Of a DNA stretch of 64,000 nucleotides, positions 27,659 through 37,736 are shown piece by piece (within the stretch, counting starts at the first letter, position 1; each line of letters starts with the position of its first letter). Source of the stretch: Devosia sp. A16 (GTDB taxonomy: Bacteria; Pseudomonadota; Alphaproteobacteria; Rhizobiales; Devosiaceae); the NCBI RefSeq assembly GCF_001402915.1, contig NZ_CP012945.1, positions 4,689,501 to 4,753,500 on the forward strand, given 5' to 3'. The position numbers and the translations under genes are program-made. The notes under the pieces are model-generated. The model made no database searches, was not told the origin of the DNA, and was given only the letters and a program-made list of their open reading frames with translations.

Positions 27659-29338
27659 TCAGACTCGGTGGACGAACACCGTTACATTGGGTTTGCGGCC
27701 CCAGTAGGACGAAACCTCGCTGCGGACCGCCCGCTGCAGCGCCGTATTGACCAGTTCGGGGTCGTTGCGGCGCTTGGGCGGAATCGACTTGAGCGTCCCT
27801 GTTACCGCACGGCGCACGATATCGGGCAGCGACTCATCGTCATCCTCGACGTCCGGCAGGCCCTCGATCACCGTCTCCGGCCCGGCCAGCACCTGGCCCG
27901 AGGCGTTGACGCAAAGGCTGACCACGATATGGCCGCCGAAGCTCAGCCGCCGTCGGCCCTTCACCCCGCTCTCCTCGGGCGTGCACAGCACATTGCCGTC
28001 GAGATAGAGCTGGCCGACGCGGATCTCGCCAGGGAACTGCGTGGTGTTCGGAAACAGTCGCACCATATCGCCGTTGCGGGCGTGGACGACCGTTTCGATG
28101 CCATGCTGGCGGCCGAGCAGCGCGTGCGCCTCGAGATGCGCCGCCTCGCCATGCACCGGCACCAGCACGTCCGGCTTGACCAGGTCGTAGAGCCGCTTCA
28201 ACTCCTCGCGCCGCGGATGGCCGGTCGTGTGCACCAGCCCATGCGTTTGGGTGATGACGTCGATACCGCGGTCGATCAGCAGGTTCTGGATATCGATGAC
28301 TTCGCGCTCGTTGCCCGGAATCGCCCAGGACGAGAAGATCACCCGATCCCCTGCGTTGAGCGAAATCTCCGGATGATCCTCGCGCGCAATACGGGCAATG
28401 GCGGCGCGGGCTTCGCCCTGACTGCCGGTGCACAGCAGCACCACCTTCCCGCGTGGCAGCGCCTTGTATTCGTTCTGATCGAGGAACGGATCGATACCTT
28501 CGAGCATGCCGAGCTCGCGCGCAATCCCGCTGATGCGATGCAGCGCCCGGCCCGACATCACCACCTTGCGTCCGGCCTTCTGGGCGGCCCGCGCCACCGA
28601 GATCACCCGCCCGACATTGGAGGCAAAGGTGGTGACGGCCACCCGATGCGTCGACCCGGCGATCAACGCTTCAAGCGTCGCGGCCACCTCGTCCTCCGAT
28701 GGGCTGGTGCCATCCTTCATCGCATTGGTGGAATCGCAGATCAGCGCGATCGGGCTCGAGCGGTCTTCGCCGATCTGCGCGAAGCGACCGACATCGGTCG
28801 GGGGCGCACCCACCGGGTGCGGATCGAGCTTCCAGTCGCCGGTGTGGATCACCCGACCGACCGGCGTGGTGATCAACAGGGCGCAACTCTCAGGAATCGA
28901 GTGCGCGACATTGATCGCCTCGATGGTGAAGGGGCCGACGGTGAAGGGCTTGCCCACCCGCATCGGTTTCACCTCGACATCCTCGATGATGCCCTCGGAT
29001 TCCTGCTTGGCGCTCAGCATCGCCGCGGTGAAGGCGGTCGCGTAGACCGGGCGATCGAAGGCCGGCCACAGGTCCAGCACGGCGCCGTAGTGGTCCTCGT
29101 GGCTGTGGGTAAGGACCAGCGCCAGGATGTCGTCGGCATTCTCTTCGAGAAAAGCCGGGTCGGGCAGGATCAGCTCGACGCCGGGCTCCTGGGGGCCGGC
29201 GAAGGTGACGCCGCAATCGACCACGATCCACTTGCGGCTCCGCTCCGGCCCGAAGCCGTAGGCGCCCATGTTCATGCCGATCTCGCCGACACCGCCAAGC
29301 GGCACGAACACGAGTTCATCTGCTCTCGGCTTTGCCAT
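27659..29338 (-). CDS. rnj: ribonuclease J
   Basis: Metallo-beta-lactamase/beta-CASP ribonuclease with 5'-exonuclease and endonuclease activity on mRNA and rRNA. The zinc motif LTHSHEDHYGAV lies near residue 76; HTGDWKLD, CDSTNA and the beta-CASP motif C region HGEAAHLEAHA follow, and the C-terminal domain completes 559 aa. In Hyphomicrobiales this enzyme works alongside RNase E in 5'-end rRNA maturation. It lies 3 bases after birA and so reads through from the nuo operon. Confidence 0.94.
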   Translation of the reverse strand: MAKPRADELVFVPLGGVGEIGMNMGAYGFGPERSRKWIVVDCGVTFAGPQEPGVELILPDPAFLEENADDILALVLTHSHEDHYGAVLDLWPAFDRPVYATAFTAAMLSAKQESEGIIEDVEVKPMRVGKPFTVGPFTIEAINVAHSIPESCALLITTPVGRVIHTGDWKLDPHPVGAPPTDVGRFAQIGEDRSSPIALICDSTNAMKDGTSPSEDEVAATLEALIAGSTHRVAVTTFASNVGRVISVARAAQKAGRKVVMSGRALHRISGIARELGMLEGIDPFLDQNEYKALPRGKVVLLCTGSQGEARAAIARIAREDHPEISLNAGDRVIFSSWAIPGNEREVIDIQNLLIDRGIDVITQTHGLVHTTGHPRREELKRLYDLVKPDVLVPVHGEAAHLEAHALLGRQHGIETVVHARNGDMVRLFPNTTQFPGEIRVGQLYLDGNVLCTPEESGVKGRRRLSFGGHIVVSLCVNASGQVLAGPETVIEGLPDVEDDDESLPDIVRRAVTGTLKSIPPKRRNDPELVNTALQRAVRSEVSSYWGRKPNVTVFVHRV

Positions 29339-29341
29339 TGT

Positions 29342-30166
29342 TCAATTCCTAACGCTTGCGGTCGTGCCGAAATGCACATCACCGGCGGTGATGGCAATGC
29401 GGCTGTTGTCATTGGCGCGGACGATCAATCGTCCGCTCTCGTCGATGGTTTCAAAGGTGCCGCGCACGATGTCGCCGTCGCGGTTCACCGCGACTTCGGC
29501 GCCGATACCGGCGGCGGAGCGGCGCCACAGCTGCAGCACCTCGGTAACCCCCCTGCCCCGGTCCCACAGTTCGAACGCCTCGACCCAGGCGTCGGAGAGC
29601 GCCCCGAACACCGTCTCGGCGGTGGCGTCGACCCCGAGCGCACGCAGCGATGTCGCCGGATACGGCAGGCCCTCGGGAGCCTCCACCACGTTGACGCCGA
29701 TCCCCACCACGATCGCCATAGCGCCATCCGGGCGCTTGTGCGCTTCGAGCAGGATGCCGGCCAGCTTGGCGCCGTCGGCCAGCACGTCGTTCGGCCATTT
29801 GAGCGCGATGCGCCCGTTCGCCATGTCGGCGCCGTCGATCCCGGTCTTCAGCGTCGCGGCCGGCACGATGCTGGACAAGGCCTGATTGAGCGACACGCCG
29901 GCGACAAAGCCGAGCGTCGCAGCGACCGACGGCTCCGCATCGGGAACCACGAGGAGGCTCGCTGCCAGGTTGCCGTGCGGCGATTGCCACGCTCGACCTC
30001 GCCGCCCGCGCCCGGCGGTCTGCTGCAAGGCGCAGAACCAGACGTCTCCGATGTCACCGGCCTGCGCGGCCTTCGCCGCCTCGGTCGAGGTCGAACCGAC
30101 GCTGTCGAAGCCGTTCAGCCTGTAACCGCGAGAACTCGCGCGGGACCCCAGCCAGAAGCCTGCCAC
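29342..30166 (-). CDS. birA: biotin--[acetyl-CoA carboxylase] ligase
   Basis: Attaches biotin to the carboxyl carrier protein. The N-terminal helix-turn-helix of E. coli BirA is absent, so this is a monofunctional ligase and not a repressor. GSTSTEAAKAA and QQTAGRGRRGRAWQSPHGN form the biotinyl-AMP loop, and the WPNDVLADGAKLAGILLE block contains the catalytic Lys. The 274 aa length is normal. Its start shares one base with the nuoN stop. Confidence 0.93.
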   Translation of the reverse strand: MAGFWLGSRASSRGYRLNGFDSVGSTSTEAAKAAQAGDIGDVWFCALQQTAGRGRRGRAWQSPHGNLAASLLVVPDAEPSVAATLGFVAGVSLNQALSSIVPAATLKTGIDGADMANGRIALKWPNDVLADGAKLAGILLEAHKRPDGAMAIVVGIGVNVVEAPEGLPYPATSLRALGVDATAETVFGALSDAWVEAFELWDRGRGVTEVLQLWRRSAAGIGAEVAVNRDGDIVRGTFETIDESGRLIVRANDNSRIAITAGDVHFGTTASVRN

Positions 30167-31611
30167 TAGAACAGGCTTCCGGCCGCGCTATGGGCAGCCG
30201 CGGTCAGCGGTGAACCCACCGTGACGAAATAGGTGACGATCAGGAAACCGATACCGGCCATGACCACTTTCAGCTCGCCCGGAACGGCGGCGAACTTGGC
30301 TACCGGCTCGTCGAAATACATCACCTTGACGATGCGCAGGTAGTAGAACGCGCTCACCGCCGATGCGAGGACGCCGATCACCGCCAGGATGAACAGGTTC
30401 TGCTCGACCGCGGCGAGGAACACCTGCCACTTGGCGAAGAACCCGGCCAGCGGCGGCAGGCCGATCAGCGAGAACATCAGGATGGCGATGATTGCGGCAA
30501 CGAACGGCCGCTTCTGCGCAAGACCCGCCAGTTCGGAGATGGTCTCGACCGGCCCGTTCTCGGTGCGCAGCGCCAGGATGCAGGCGAAAATACCCACGGT
30601 CATGGCGATGTAGATCGCCATGTACACGGCCACGCCCTCGACGCCGACCGCAGTGCCCGCCGACAGCCCCACCAGCGCGAAGCCGACATGGCCGATCGAC
30701 GAATAGGCGAGGAGGCGCTTGAGGTTGTTCTGACCGATGGCGGCAAATGCCGCGAGCACCATCGAGGCGATCGACAGGAAGATGATGATCTGCTGCCAGT
30801 CATGGGTGATCGGCGCGAAACTGACCGTGGTGACGCGAATGAACAGCGCCATCGCCGCCACTTTCGGCGCCGCCGCGAAGAAGGCGGTCACCGGGGTCGG
30901 CGCGCCCTCATAGACGTCGGGCGTCCACATGTGGAAGGGCACGGCCGAAATCTTGAAGGCAATGCCGGCGAGCAGGAACACCATGCCGAAGATCAGCCCG
31001 ATCGAGCGGCTGTCGAGCGTGATGGCGGCAACGATCTGATCGATCTGCGTAGTGCCGGTGAAGCCATAGACCAGCGAGGCGCCGTAAAGCAGCATGCCGG
31101 ACGACAGCGCGCCGAGCACGAAATACTTGATGCCGGCTTCGGTGGCCCGCTTGTCTTCGCGCTTCATCGCCGCGACCACGTAGAGCGCCAGGCTCTGCAG
31201 CTCGAGGCCGATATAGAGGCTCATCAGATCGTTGGCCGAAACCATGATCATCATGCCCAGCGTCGCCAGCAGCACCAGCACCGCATACTCGAACTTGTCG
31301 ATGCCATGCTCTTTGGAGTTGGACAACGAGATCAGCAGCGTCGCCGCCGCGCCGCCCAGCACCAGCGCCTTCATGTAGCGGGCGAAGCCGTCGACGATGA
31401 ACACGCCATTGAACAGCACGCCGGTGGCCGGCTGCAGCAACAGCAGGGCGAGCACCACGAGGAGCAGCCCGATGGCAACGATCGAGATCGCCGTCGAGCT
31501 GATGCCCTTCCAGAACAGCGACACCAGCAGCACCACTACGGCGCCGACGGCGAGCAGCAGTTCCGGATAGGCAGGGGCGAGCGAAGCGAAGCTCGTGACG
31601 TCGGACAGCAT
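30166..31611 (-). CDS. nuoN: NADH-quinone oxidoreductase subunit N
   Basis: Antiporter-like proton-pumping subunit of complex I. It is a highly hydrophobic chain of about 14 helices. The conserved Lys in the LLAYSSIGHVGFALVG region and the helix VPFHMWTPDVYEGAPTPVTA are typical. The 481 aa length is normal. It is the last nuo gene, 9 bases after nuoM. Confidence 0.96.
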   Translation of the reverse strand: MLSDVTSFASLAPAYPELLLAVGAVVVLLVSLFWKGISSTAISIVAIGLLLVVLALLLLQPATGVLFNGVFIVDGFARYMKALVLGGAAATLLISLSNSKEHGIDKFEYAVLVLLATLGMMIMVSANDLMSLYIGLELQSLALYVVAAMKREDKRATEAGIKYFVLGALSSGMLLYGASLVYGFTGTTQIDQIVAAITLDSRSIGLIFGMVFLLAGIAFKISAVPFHMWTPDVYEGAPTPVTAFFAAAPKVAAMALFIRVTTVSFAPITHDWQQIIIFLSIASMVLAAFAAIGQNNLKRLLAYSSIGHVGFALVGLSAGTAVGVEGVAVYMAIYIAMTVGIFACILALRTENGPVETISELAGLAQKRPFVAAIIAILMFSLIGLPPLAGFFAKWQVFLAAVEQNLFILAVIGVLASAVSAFYYLRIVKVMYFDEPVAKFAAVPGELKVVMAGIGFLIVTYFVTVGSPLTAAAHSAAGSLF

Positions 31612-31620
31612 GCCCGTCTC

Positions 31621-33141
31621 CTAATGGCCGGCCGCCGCGGCGACCGCTTGCGGCGCGGCGCCGATGGCGTTGGCGAAGTTGTCCGCAACCAGGTTCACCG
31701 ATGCGGCGGTCGCATCAAGGATCGGGGCGGGATAGAAGCCGAAGAGAATGGTGAGGATCACCAGCGGCACCAGTACGACAATCTCGCGCCGGTCGAGATC
31801 GAGAATGCCCTTCAGCGATTCCTTGGTGAAGGCGCCGAAGATCACCCGGCGATACAGCCAGAGCGCGTAAGCCGCCGACAGGATCACGCCGAAGGCCGCG
31901 AAGAACGCCACCCAGGTATTGGCCTGGAATGCTGCCAGCATGGTGAGGAACTCACCCACGAAACCCGAGGTGCCCGGCAGGCCGACATTGGCCATGGTGA
32001 ACACCATGAACACCACGGCATAGCGCGGCATCGGCGAGACCAGCCCGCCATAGGCATCGATCTCACGGGTGTGCATCCGGTCGTAGACCACGCCGACACA
32101 GAAGAAGAGCGCCGCCGAGACGATACCGTGCGAGATCATCTGGAAGATCGCGCCATGGATGCCGTAGATGTTCCCGGTGAAGATGCCCATGGTCACAAAG
32201 CCCATATGGGCCACCGACGAATAGGCGATCAGCTTCTTGATGTCGGTCTGCACCAGCGCAACGAGCGAGGTGATGATGATCGCCGCGATCGACAGGACGA
32301 ACACGAAGTTCGCGAACTGGTGCGAGGCATCGGGGAACATCGAGATCGAGAAGCGGATGAAGCCGTAGCCGCCGAGCTTGAGCAGGATTGCGGCCAGGAT
32401 TACCGAGCCGCCGGTCGGCGCCTCGACGTGGGCTTCCGGCAGCCAGCGATGGAACGGCCACATCGGCATCTTTACTGCAAACGAGGCGAAGAACCCGATC
32501 CACAGCCAGGTCTGCACCTCCGGCGGGAACTTGAAGGTGAGCAGCTTTGCGATATCGAGCGTGCCGGCCTGCCAGAACATCGCCATGATGGCGATCAGCA
32601 TCAGGACCGTGCCGGTGAAGCTGTAGAAGAAGAACTTGTAGGTCGCCTGGATGCGCCGCGCCCCGCCCCAGATGCCGATGATCAGGAACATCGGGATCAG
32701 CGTGCCCTCGAAGAACACGTAGAACATCGCCAGATCGAGCGTCGCGAAGGCGCCGATCATGAACGTTTCGAGGATCAGGAAGACGATCAGGTACTCCTTT
32801 ACCCGCTTGGTGATCGAGCCGAAGCTCGACAGGATCACCGCCGGCATCAGCACCGCCGTCAGCGGAATGAACAGCACCGAGATGCCGTCGACGCCCATGC
32901 GGTAGCCGATGGAGTCACCGATCCAGTCAAAGTTCTCGACGAACTGGAAGCCGGTATTCGACGGATCGAACAGGTACCAGAGCCACAGGCTGAGGGCGGC
33001 AGTCACCAGCGTCACGCCGAGCGCGATGTAGCGCGCCAGGTTGTTGGCCGCCTCGTCGCGACCGCCGACGAACAGCAGCAGCAACGCGCCCAGCGTCGGC
33101 AGGAAGGTGATGACCGTCAGAAGGTGGTCACTGAAGATCAT
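31621..33141 (-). CDS. nuoM: NADH-quinone oxidoreductase subunit M
   Basis: Second antiporter-like proton-pumping subunit. The conserved [20 protein letters not shown] loop and the [18 protein letters not shown] helix carry the key Lys/His residues. About 14 helices in 506 aa. It overlaps nuoL by 4 bases. Confidence 0.97.
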   Translation of the reverse strand: MIFSDHLLTVITFLPTLGALLLLFVGGRDEAANNLARYIALGVTLVTAALSLWLWYLFDPSNTGFQFVENFDWIGDSIGYRMGVDGISVLFIPLTAVLMPAVILSSFGSITKRVKEYLIVFLILETFMIGAFATLDLAMFYVFFEGTLIPMFLIIGIWGGARRIQATYKFFFYSFTGTVLMLIAIMAMFWQAGTLDIAKLLTFKFPPEVQTWLWIGFFASFAVKMPMWPFHRWLPEAHVEAPTGGSVILAAILLKLGGYGFIRFSISMFPDASHQFANFVFVLSIAAIIITSLVALVQTDIKKLIAYSSVAHMGFVTMGIFTGNIYGIHGAIFQMISHGIVSAALFFCVGVVYDRMHTREIDAYGGLVSPMPRYAVVFMVFTMANVGLPGTSGFVGEFLTMLAAFQANTWVAFFAAFGVILSAAYALWLYRRVIFGAFTKESLKGILDLDRREIVVLVPLVILTILFGFYPAPILDATAASVNLVADNFANAIGAAPQAVAAAAGH

Positions 33142-35198
33142 CCCAGGAGTCCCCCGGCGGCGATGGCCCAGGTGAGCAGCGCCGCGATACCGATAAGCAT
33201 GGCGAAAGCGTAGTGATAGAGGTAGCCCGACTGCAGCTTCACCACCCTGCCCGTGATGTCCTTGACGCGGTTGCCAAGGCCCTCGGTGATGGTCTTGTCG
33301 ACCAGCATGTCGTCAAAACCCTTCCACAGGGCGTTGCCCAGCCAAAGCGCCGGCTTGACGAAGATACGGTCGTAGAGCTCGTCGAAGTACCACTTGTTGA
33401 GCAGGAACAGGTAGAGCCCCGGGTTGGCATGCGCCAACCGCTTCGGCGCTGCCGGATCGCGGATGTACATCTGGTACGCCGCGGCAAAGCCGAGCAGCAT
33501 GGCGATCGTCGCCGACCACTTGACCCAGAGCGGCACGCCATGCGCCGCCTCGAGCAGGCCTTCGGAGACGACGAGCGAGCCCTGGAAGAAGTGCTCGATA
33601 TGCTCGGCATGGCCGAAGAACAGGTCGTTGAACACCACGCCGGCCAGCACCGCGCCCACCGCCAGCACGTAGAGCGGCACCAGCATGACGCTCGGGCTCT
33701 CATGCGCGTTGTCGTAAGCGCTGCCGTGATGCCCGTGGTCGTCATGGGCGTGATCGTCATGGGCATGGTCGGCATGAGCGTCGTGCCCGTGATGCTGCCC
33801 GCGTGGCTCCCCATGGAAGGTGAGGTGGATCAGGCGCCACGAGTAGAAGCTCGTGAACATCGCCGCGATCACCAGCGCCCAGAAGGCGATGTAGCCGGTC
33901 GAGGCACCCGCCGCGTAGGCGACTTCGATGATGCCGTCCTTCGAGAAGAACCCGGCGAAGCCGAGCGGCGTGCCCGGGATACCGACGCCGGTCAGCGCCA
34001 GCGTGCCGATGATCATCATCCAGTAGGTGATCGGGATCTTCTTCCTGAGCCCGCCCATGTTCCGCATGTCCTGCTCGTGATGCATCGCATGGATGACCGA
34101 GCCGGCGCCCAGGAACAGCAGCGCCTTGAAAAAGGCATGGGTGAACAGGTGGAAGATACCGGCTGAATAGACCCCTGCCCCCAGCGCCACGAACATGTAG
34201 CCGAGCTGCGAACAGGTCGAATAGGCGATGACGCGCTTGATGTCGTTCTGGACGAGGCCGACGGTGGCCGCGAAGAACGCCGTCATGGCGCCGATCAGCA
34301 TCACCACGGTCATGGCGAAGGGCGAGAGCTCGAACAGCGGCGACAGGCGCGCCACCATGAACACGCCGGCCGTCACCATGGTGGCGGCATGGATCAGCGC
34401 CGACACCGGGGTCGGGCCTTCCATCGCGTCCGGCAGCCAGGTGTGGAGCAGGAACTGTGCCGACTTGCCCATCGCGCCCATGAACAGCAGCAGGCAGACG
34501 ACGGTCATGGCGTCCAGATCCCACGACAGGAAGTGGATGACCGGAAGATTGCCCTTGAGGCCGTCGGCGGCATGGAACGCGCCGTCGAAATCGAGGTGGC
34601 CGAGCACCACAAACGCCGCAAAGATGCCCAGTGCGAAGCCGAAGTCGCCGACGCGGTTGACCACGAACGCCTTCATCGCCGCAGCGTTGGCCGACGGCTT
34701 CTTGTACCAGAAGCCGATCAGCAGATAGGACGCGAGGCCCACGCCTTCCCAGCCGAAGAACATCTGCAGGAAGTTGTCGGCGGTCACCAGCATCAGCATG
34801 GCGAAGGTGAACAGCGACAGGTAGGCAAAGAACCGCGCCCGATGCGGATCGTCGGCCATGTAGCCGATCGAATAGAGGTGGACGAGGCTGGAAACGGTGG
34901 TGACCACCACCAGCATCACCGCGGTGAGCGTATCGACGCGCAGCACCCAGCGCAGGTCGAGCGCACCGGAGACGATCCAGCGCATCACCTCGACCTTGGT
35001 CGCCGTGGCGTGTCCGCCCGCCTGGGCCGCTTCAGGTGCGAACCAGAAAGCGGCAAAGACGATCCAGCTCAGCACCGCGGCGCCGATCAGCAGCCCGGTG
35101 GTGATGTACTCGCTGGTGCGGTGACCGATGATGCGGCCCAGCAAGCCTGCGATCAGGGCCCCGACGAGTGGGAAGAATACGATGGCCTGGATAAGCAC
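33138..35198 (-). CDS. nuoL: NADH-quinone oxidoreductase subunit L
   Basis: Largest antiporter-like subunit, with a lateral amphipathic helix at the C-terminus that spans Nuo[25 protein letters not shown] is the core signature. A His/Asp-rich stretch (about residues 470-495, repeated [12 protein letters not shown]) sits in a loop, an unusual patch that could bind metal or simply be a linker. The 686 aa length is slightly long for the family. It lies 4 bases after nuoK. Confidence 0.97.
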   Translation of the reverse strand: MLIQAIVFFPLVGALIAGLLGRIIGHRTSEYITTGLLIGAAVLSWIVFAAFWFAPEAAQAGGHATATKVEVMRWIVSGALDLRWVLRVDTLTAVMLVVVTTVSSLVHLYSIGYMADDPHRARFFAYLSLFTFAMLMLVTADNFLQMFFGWEGVGLASYLLIGFWYKKPSANAAAMKAFVVNRVGDFGFALGIFAAFVVLGHLDFDGAFHAADGLKGNLPVIHFLSWDLDAMTVVCLLLFMGAMGKSAQFLLHTWLPDAMEGPTPVSALIHAATMVTAGVFMVARLSPLFELSPFAMTVVMLIGAMTAFFAATVGLVQNDIKRVIAYSTCSQLGYMFVALGAGVYSAGIFHLFTHAFFKALLFLGAGSVIHAMHHEQDMRNMGGLRKKIPITYWMMIIGTLALTGVGIPGTPLGFAGFFSKDGIIEVAYAAGASTGYIAFWALVIAAMFTSFYSWRLIHLTFHGEPRGQHHGHDAHADHAHDDHAHDDHGHHGSAYDNAHESPSVMLVPLYVLAVGAVLAGVVFNDLFFGHAEHIEHFFQGSLVVSEGLLEAAHGVPLWVKWSATIAMLLGFAAAYQMYIRDPAAPKRLAHANPGLYLFLLNKWYFDELYDRIFVKPALWLGNALWKGFDDMLVDKTITEGLGNRVKDITGRVVKLQSGYLYHYAFAMLIGIAALLTWAIAAGGLLG

Positions 35199-35202
35199 CG
35201 GG

Positions 35203-35523
35203 TCAGCCCTTCAGCGAGTTGACGTCTTCCACGGCGATCGAGCCGCGGTTGCGATAGAAGATGACGAGGATGGCAAGACCGATCGCCGCTTCCGCGGCAG
35301 CGACCGTCAGGATCAACAGCGCGAACACCTGCCCGGCGAGATCGCCCAACTGCGACGAGAACGCTACGAAGTTGAGGTTCACCGCCAAGAGGATGAGTTC
35401 CACCGACATCAGGATGACGATGATGTTCTTGCGATTGAGGAAGATCCCGAACACGCCCAGCGTGAAGAGGATCGCCCCGACGGTCAGGTAGTGCCCGAGG
35501 CCGATGCCCGTTTCTGCCAGCAT
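35203..35523 (-). CDS. nuoK: NADH-quinone oxidoreductase subunit K
   Basis: Three-helix membrane subunit with conserved buried glutamates (in [19 protein letters not shown] and in [10 protein letters not shown]) of the proton channel. The 106 aa length is normal. It directly follows nuoJ with no gap. Confidence 0.96.
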   Translation of the reverse strand: MLAETGIGLGHYLTVGAILFTLGVFGIFLNRKNIIVILMSVELILLAVNLNFVAFSSQLGDLAGQVFALLILTVAAAEAAIGLAILVIFYRNRGSIAVEDVNSLKG

Positions 35524-36132
35524 TTAGAGCCCCTGCCCCGATTTGACCTTCACCAGTTCCGTGCCTTCCGAGCGCTTGCGGCCGGTCTGGCGGAACACGT
35601 CCTGCCGCTTGACGTTCGACTTGTGCCTCAGCGTCAGCACGATCGCGCCGATCATGGCGACCAGCAGCACACCGGCCGCGCCCTGGAACAGGAAGACGTA
35701 GCGGGTGTAGAGCAACTGCCCGATAGCGCGGGTATTGTCGATCGCCGCATCCATCGGCACTGCCGCCGCCGCACCGGAATCGACCGGAAGCACGAAGCTC
35801 CCCGCCACCAGCAGCAGCTCGAGCAGGAGGATCACGCCGACCACCACGCCCACCGGCGCGTATTGCAGCATGCCTTGGCGCAAAGACGCGAAATCGACGT
35901 CGAGCATCATGGTGACGAACAGGAACAGCACCGCGACCGCGCCGACATAGACGACGATCAGGATCAGCGCCAGGAACTCGGCGCCGGCCAGCATGAACAG
36001 GCCGGCTGAATTGACGAACGCCAGGATCAGGAACAGCACCGAGTGCACGGGATTGCGCGCCGCGATCACCATCAGCGCCGAAGCGACCGTGATGAGCGAG
36101 AACACATAGAAGAAGAACAGCGGCAGCGTCAT
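35524..36132 (-). CDS. nuoJ: NADH-quinone oxidoreductase subunit J
   Basis: Five-helix membrane subunit. The helix containing LILIVVYVGAVAVLFLFVTM with its central Tyr/Gly pi-bulge is diagnostic. At 202 aa it has the C-terminal cytosolic tail common in alphaproteobacteria (SNVKRQDVFRQTGRKRSEGT). It follows nuoI by 9 bases. Confidence 0.95.
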   Translation of the reverse strand: MTLPLFFFYVFSLITVASALMVIAARNPVHSVLFLILAFVNSAGLFMLAGAEFLALILIVVYVGAVAVLFLFVTMMLDVDFASLRQGMLQYAPVGVVVGVILLLELLLVAGSFVLPVDSGAAAAVPMDAAIDNTRAIGQLLYTRYVFLFQGAAGVLLVAMIGAIVLTLRHKSNVKRQDVFRQTGRKRSEGTELVKVKSGQGL

Positions 36133-36141
36133 CTCGATCCC

Positions 36142-36630
36142 TTACCGGTACGGCGCGTCGGCGGCGAGGTTGGCCGCGATTTCGCGCTCCCAACGATCGC
36201 CATTGGCGAGCAGCTTCTCTTTCGAGAAATACAGCTCCTCGCGCGTTTCGGTCGCGAACTCGAAGTTCGGCCCTTCGACGATGGCGTCGACCGGGCAGGC
36301 TTCCTGGCAGAAGCCGCAATAGATGCACTTCACCATGTCGATGTCGTAGCGCACCGTGCGACGAGTGCCGTCGTTCTGGCGCGGGCCGGCCTCGATGGTG
36401 ATGGCCTGTGCCGGGCAGATCGCCTCGCACAGCTTACAGGCGATGCAGCGCTCTTCGCCATTGGGATAGCGGCGCAGTGCGTGCTCGCCGCGGAAGCGCG
36501 GCGAGTACGGGATCTTCTCGAACGGATAGTTCACCGTCTTCTTGGGCGCGAAGAAGTAACGCATCGCGAGGAAGAAGGCGCCGACGAACTCTTTCAGCAG
36601 CAGGCCGTTGAGGAACTGGGCGAAACGCAT
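36142..36630 (-). CDS. nuoI: NADH-quinone oxidoreductase subunit I
   Basis: Ferredoxin-like subunit carrying clusters N6a and N6b. Two CxxCxxCxxxCP motifs are present: [12 protein letters not shown] (near residue 62) and [12 protein letters not shown] (near residue 101). The 162 aa length and the N-terminal amphipathic stretch are typical. Its start shares one base with the nuoH stop. Confidence 0.97.
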   Translation of the reverse strand: MRFAQFLNGLLLKEFVGAFFLAMRYFFAPKKTVNYPFEKIPYSPRFRGEHALRRYPNGEERCIACKLCEAICPAQAITIEAGPRQNDGTRRTVRYDIDMVKCIYCGFCQEACPVDAIVEGPNFEFATETREELYFSKEKLLANGDRWEREIAANLAADAPYR

Positions 36631-37727
36631 CAGACGGACCCTCCGTGCCAGCCCCAGCCGGTGAGCTGGAGAACCGCGGCGACGACGACCACCATGACGA
36701 GCGAAATCGGCAGGAACACCTTCCAGCCGATGCGCATCAGCTGGTCATAGCGGTAGCGCGGCACGATCGCCTTGGCCATCGCGAACATGAAGAACACCAG
36801 GCAGAGCTTGAGGACGAACCAGACGACGCCGGGAATCCAGTTGAACGGCGGCGCATCGATCGGCGATGCCCAGCCCCCCAGGAACAGGATCGTCGTCATC
36901 GAGCACATCAGGATGATGGCGATGTATTCGCCCAGCATGAACAGCAGGTACGGCGTCGAGGAGTATTCGACCATGTAACCGGCCACCAGCTCGGATTCGC
37001 CTTCCGGCAGGTCGAACGGCGGACGGTTGGTTTCCGCCAGTGCCGAGACGTAGAAGATCACGAACATCGGGAACAGCGGCAGCCAGTACCAGTTGAGGAA
37101 ACTGAGCCACGGCACGCCGAGCATGTGCGCGATGCCGCCCGACTGCTGCGCCACCACGATATCGGTGAGGTTCAGCGAGCCCACGACCAGCAGCACCGTG
37201 ATGATGACGAGGCCGATCGAGACTTCGTACGAGACCATCTGCGCTGCTGATCGGAGCGCACCGAGGAAGGCGTACTTCGAGTTCGAAGCCCAGCCGCCCA
37301 TGATGATGCCGTACACGCCCAGCGACGAGATGGCGAAGATGTAGAGGATGCCGATATTGATATCAGCCAGCGCCCAGCCCTTGTCGAACGGGATCACCGC
37401 ATAGGCCGAAAGCGCCAGGATCGAGGTGACGAGCGGCGCCAGGATGAACAGCACCTTGTCAGAACTTGCCGGAATCACAGGCTCTTTGAGCACGAACTTC
37501 AACAAGTCCGCGAAGCTCTGCAGCAGTCCGAGCGGACCGACGACGTTGGGGCCCCGACGCTGCTGCACCGCCGCCCAGATCTTGCGGTCGGCGAGCAGGA
37601 TATAGGCGGTGAACAGCAGCAGCGCCACGAGGAGCAGCAGCCCCTTGTAGATGAAGCCGACCTGCGTCCCCCACCCGAAGATCGGGATACCGAGCAGGTA
37701 GTCCAGCGCTGAAACGACGAAATCCAT
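36630..37727 (-). CDS. nuoH: NADH-quinone oxidoreductase subunit H
   Basis: Membrane subunit that forms the quinone tunnel entrance. The conserved cytoplasmic loop reads [20 protein letters not shown], and the [20 protein letters not shown] block lies nearby. Eight helices in 365 aa. It lies 9 bases after nuoG. Confidence 0.97.
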   Translation of the reverse strand: MDFVVSALDYLLGIPIFGWGTQVGFIYKGLLLLVALLLFTAYILLADRKIWAAVQQRRGPNVVGPLGLLQSFADLLKFVLKEPVIPASSDKVLFILAPLVTSILALSAYAVIPFDKGWALADINIGILYIFAISSLGVYGIIMGGWASNSKYAFLGALRSAAQMVSYEVSIGLVIITVLLVVGSLNLTDIVVAQQSGGIAHMLGVPWLSFLNWYWLPLFPMFVIFYVSALAETNRPPFDLPEGESELVAGYMVEYSSTPYLLFMLGEYIAIILMCSMTTILFLGGWASPIDAPPFNWIPGVVWFVLKLCLVFFMFAMAKAIVPRYRYDQLMRIGWKVFLPISLVMVVVVAAVLQLTGWGWHGGSV

Positions 37728-37736
37728 CTGGGCCCC

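Noticed and set aside
30688-33213. An 841-codon open frame on the plus strand, antisense to nuoM and nuoN
   Set aside because: It is a GC-driven shadow of the nuo genes: His/Arg/Glu-rich composition, no family motifs, no Shine-Dalgarno. Similar shadows at 8038-9813, 13325-15016, 17126-18475 and 27668-30169 were dropped for the same reason.
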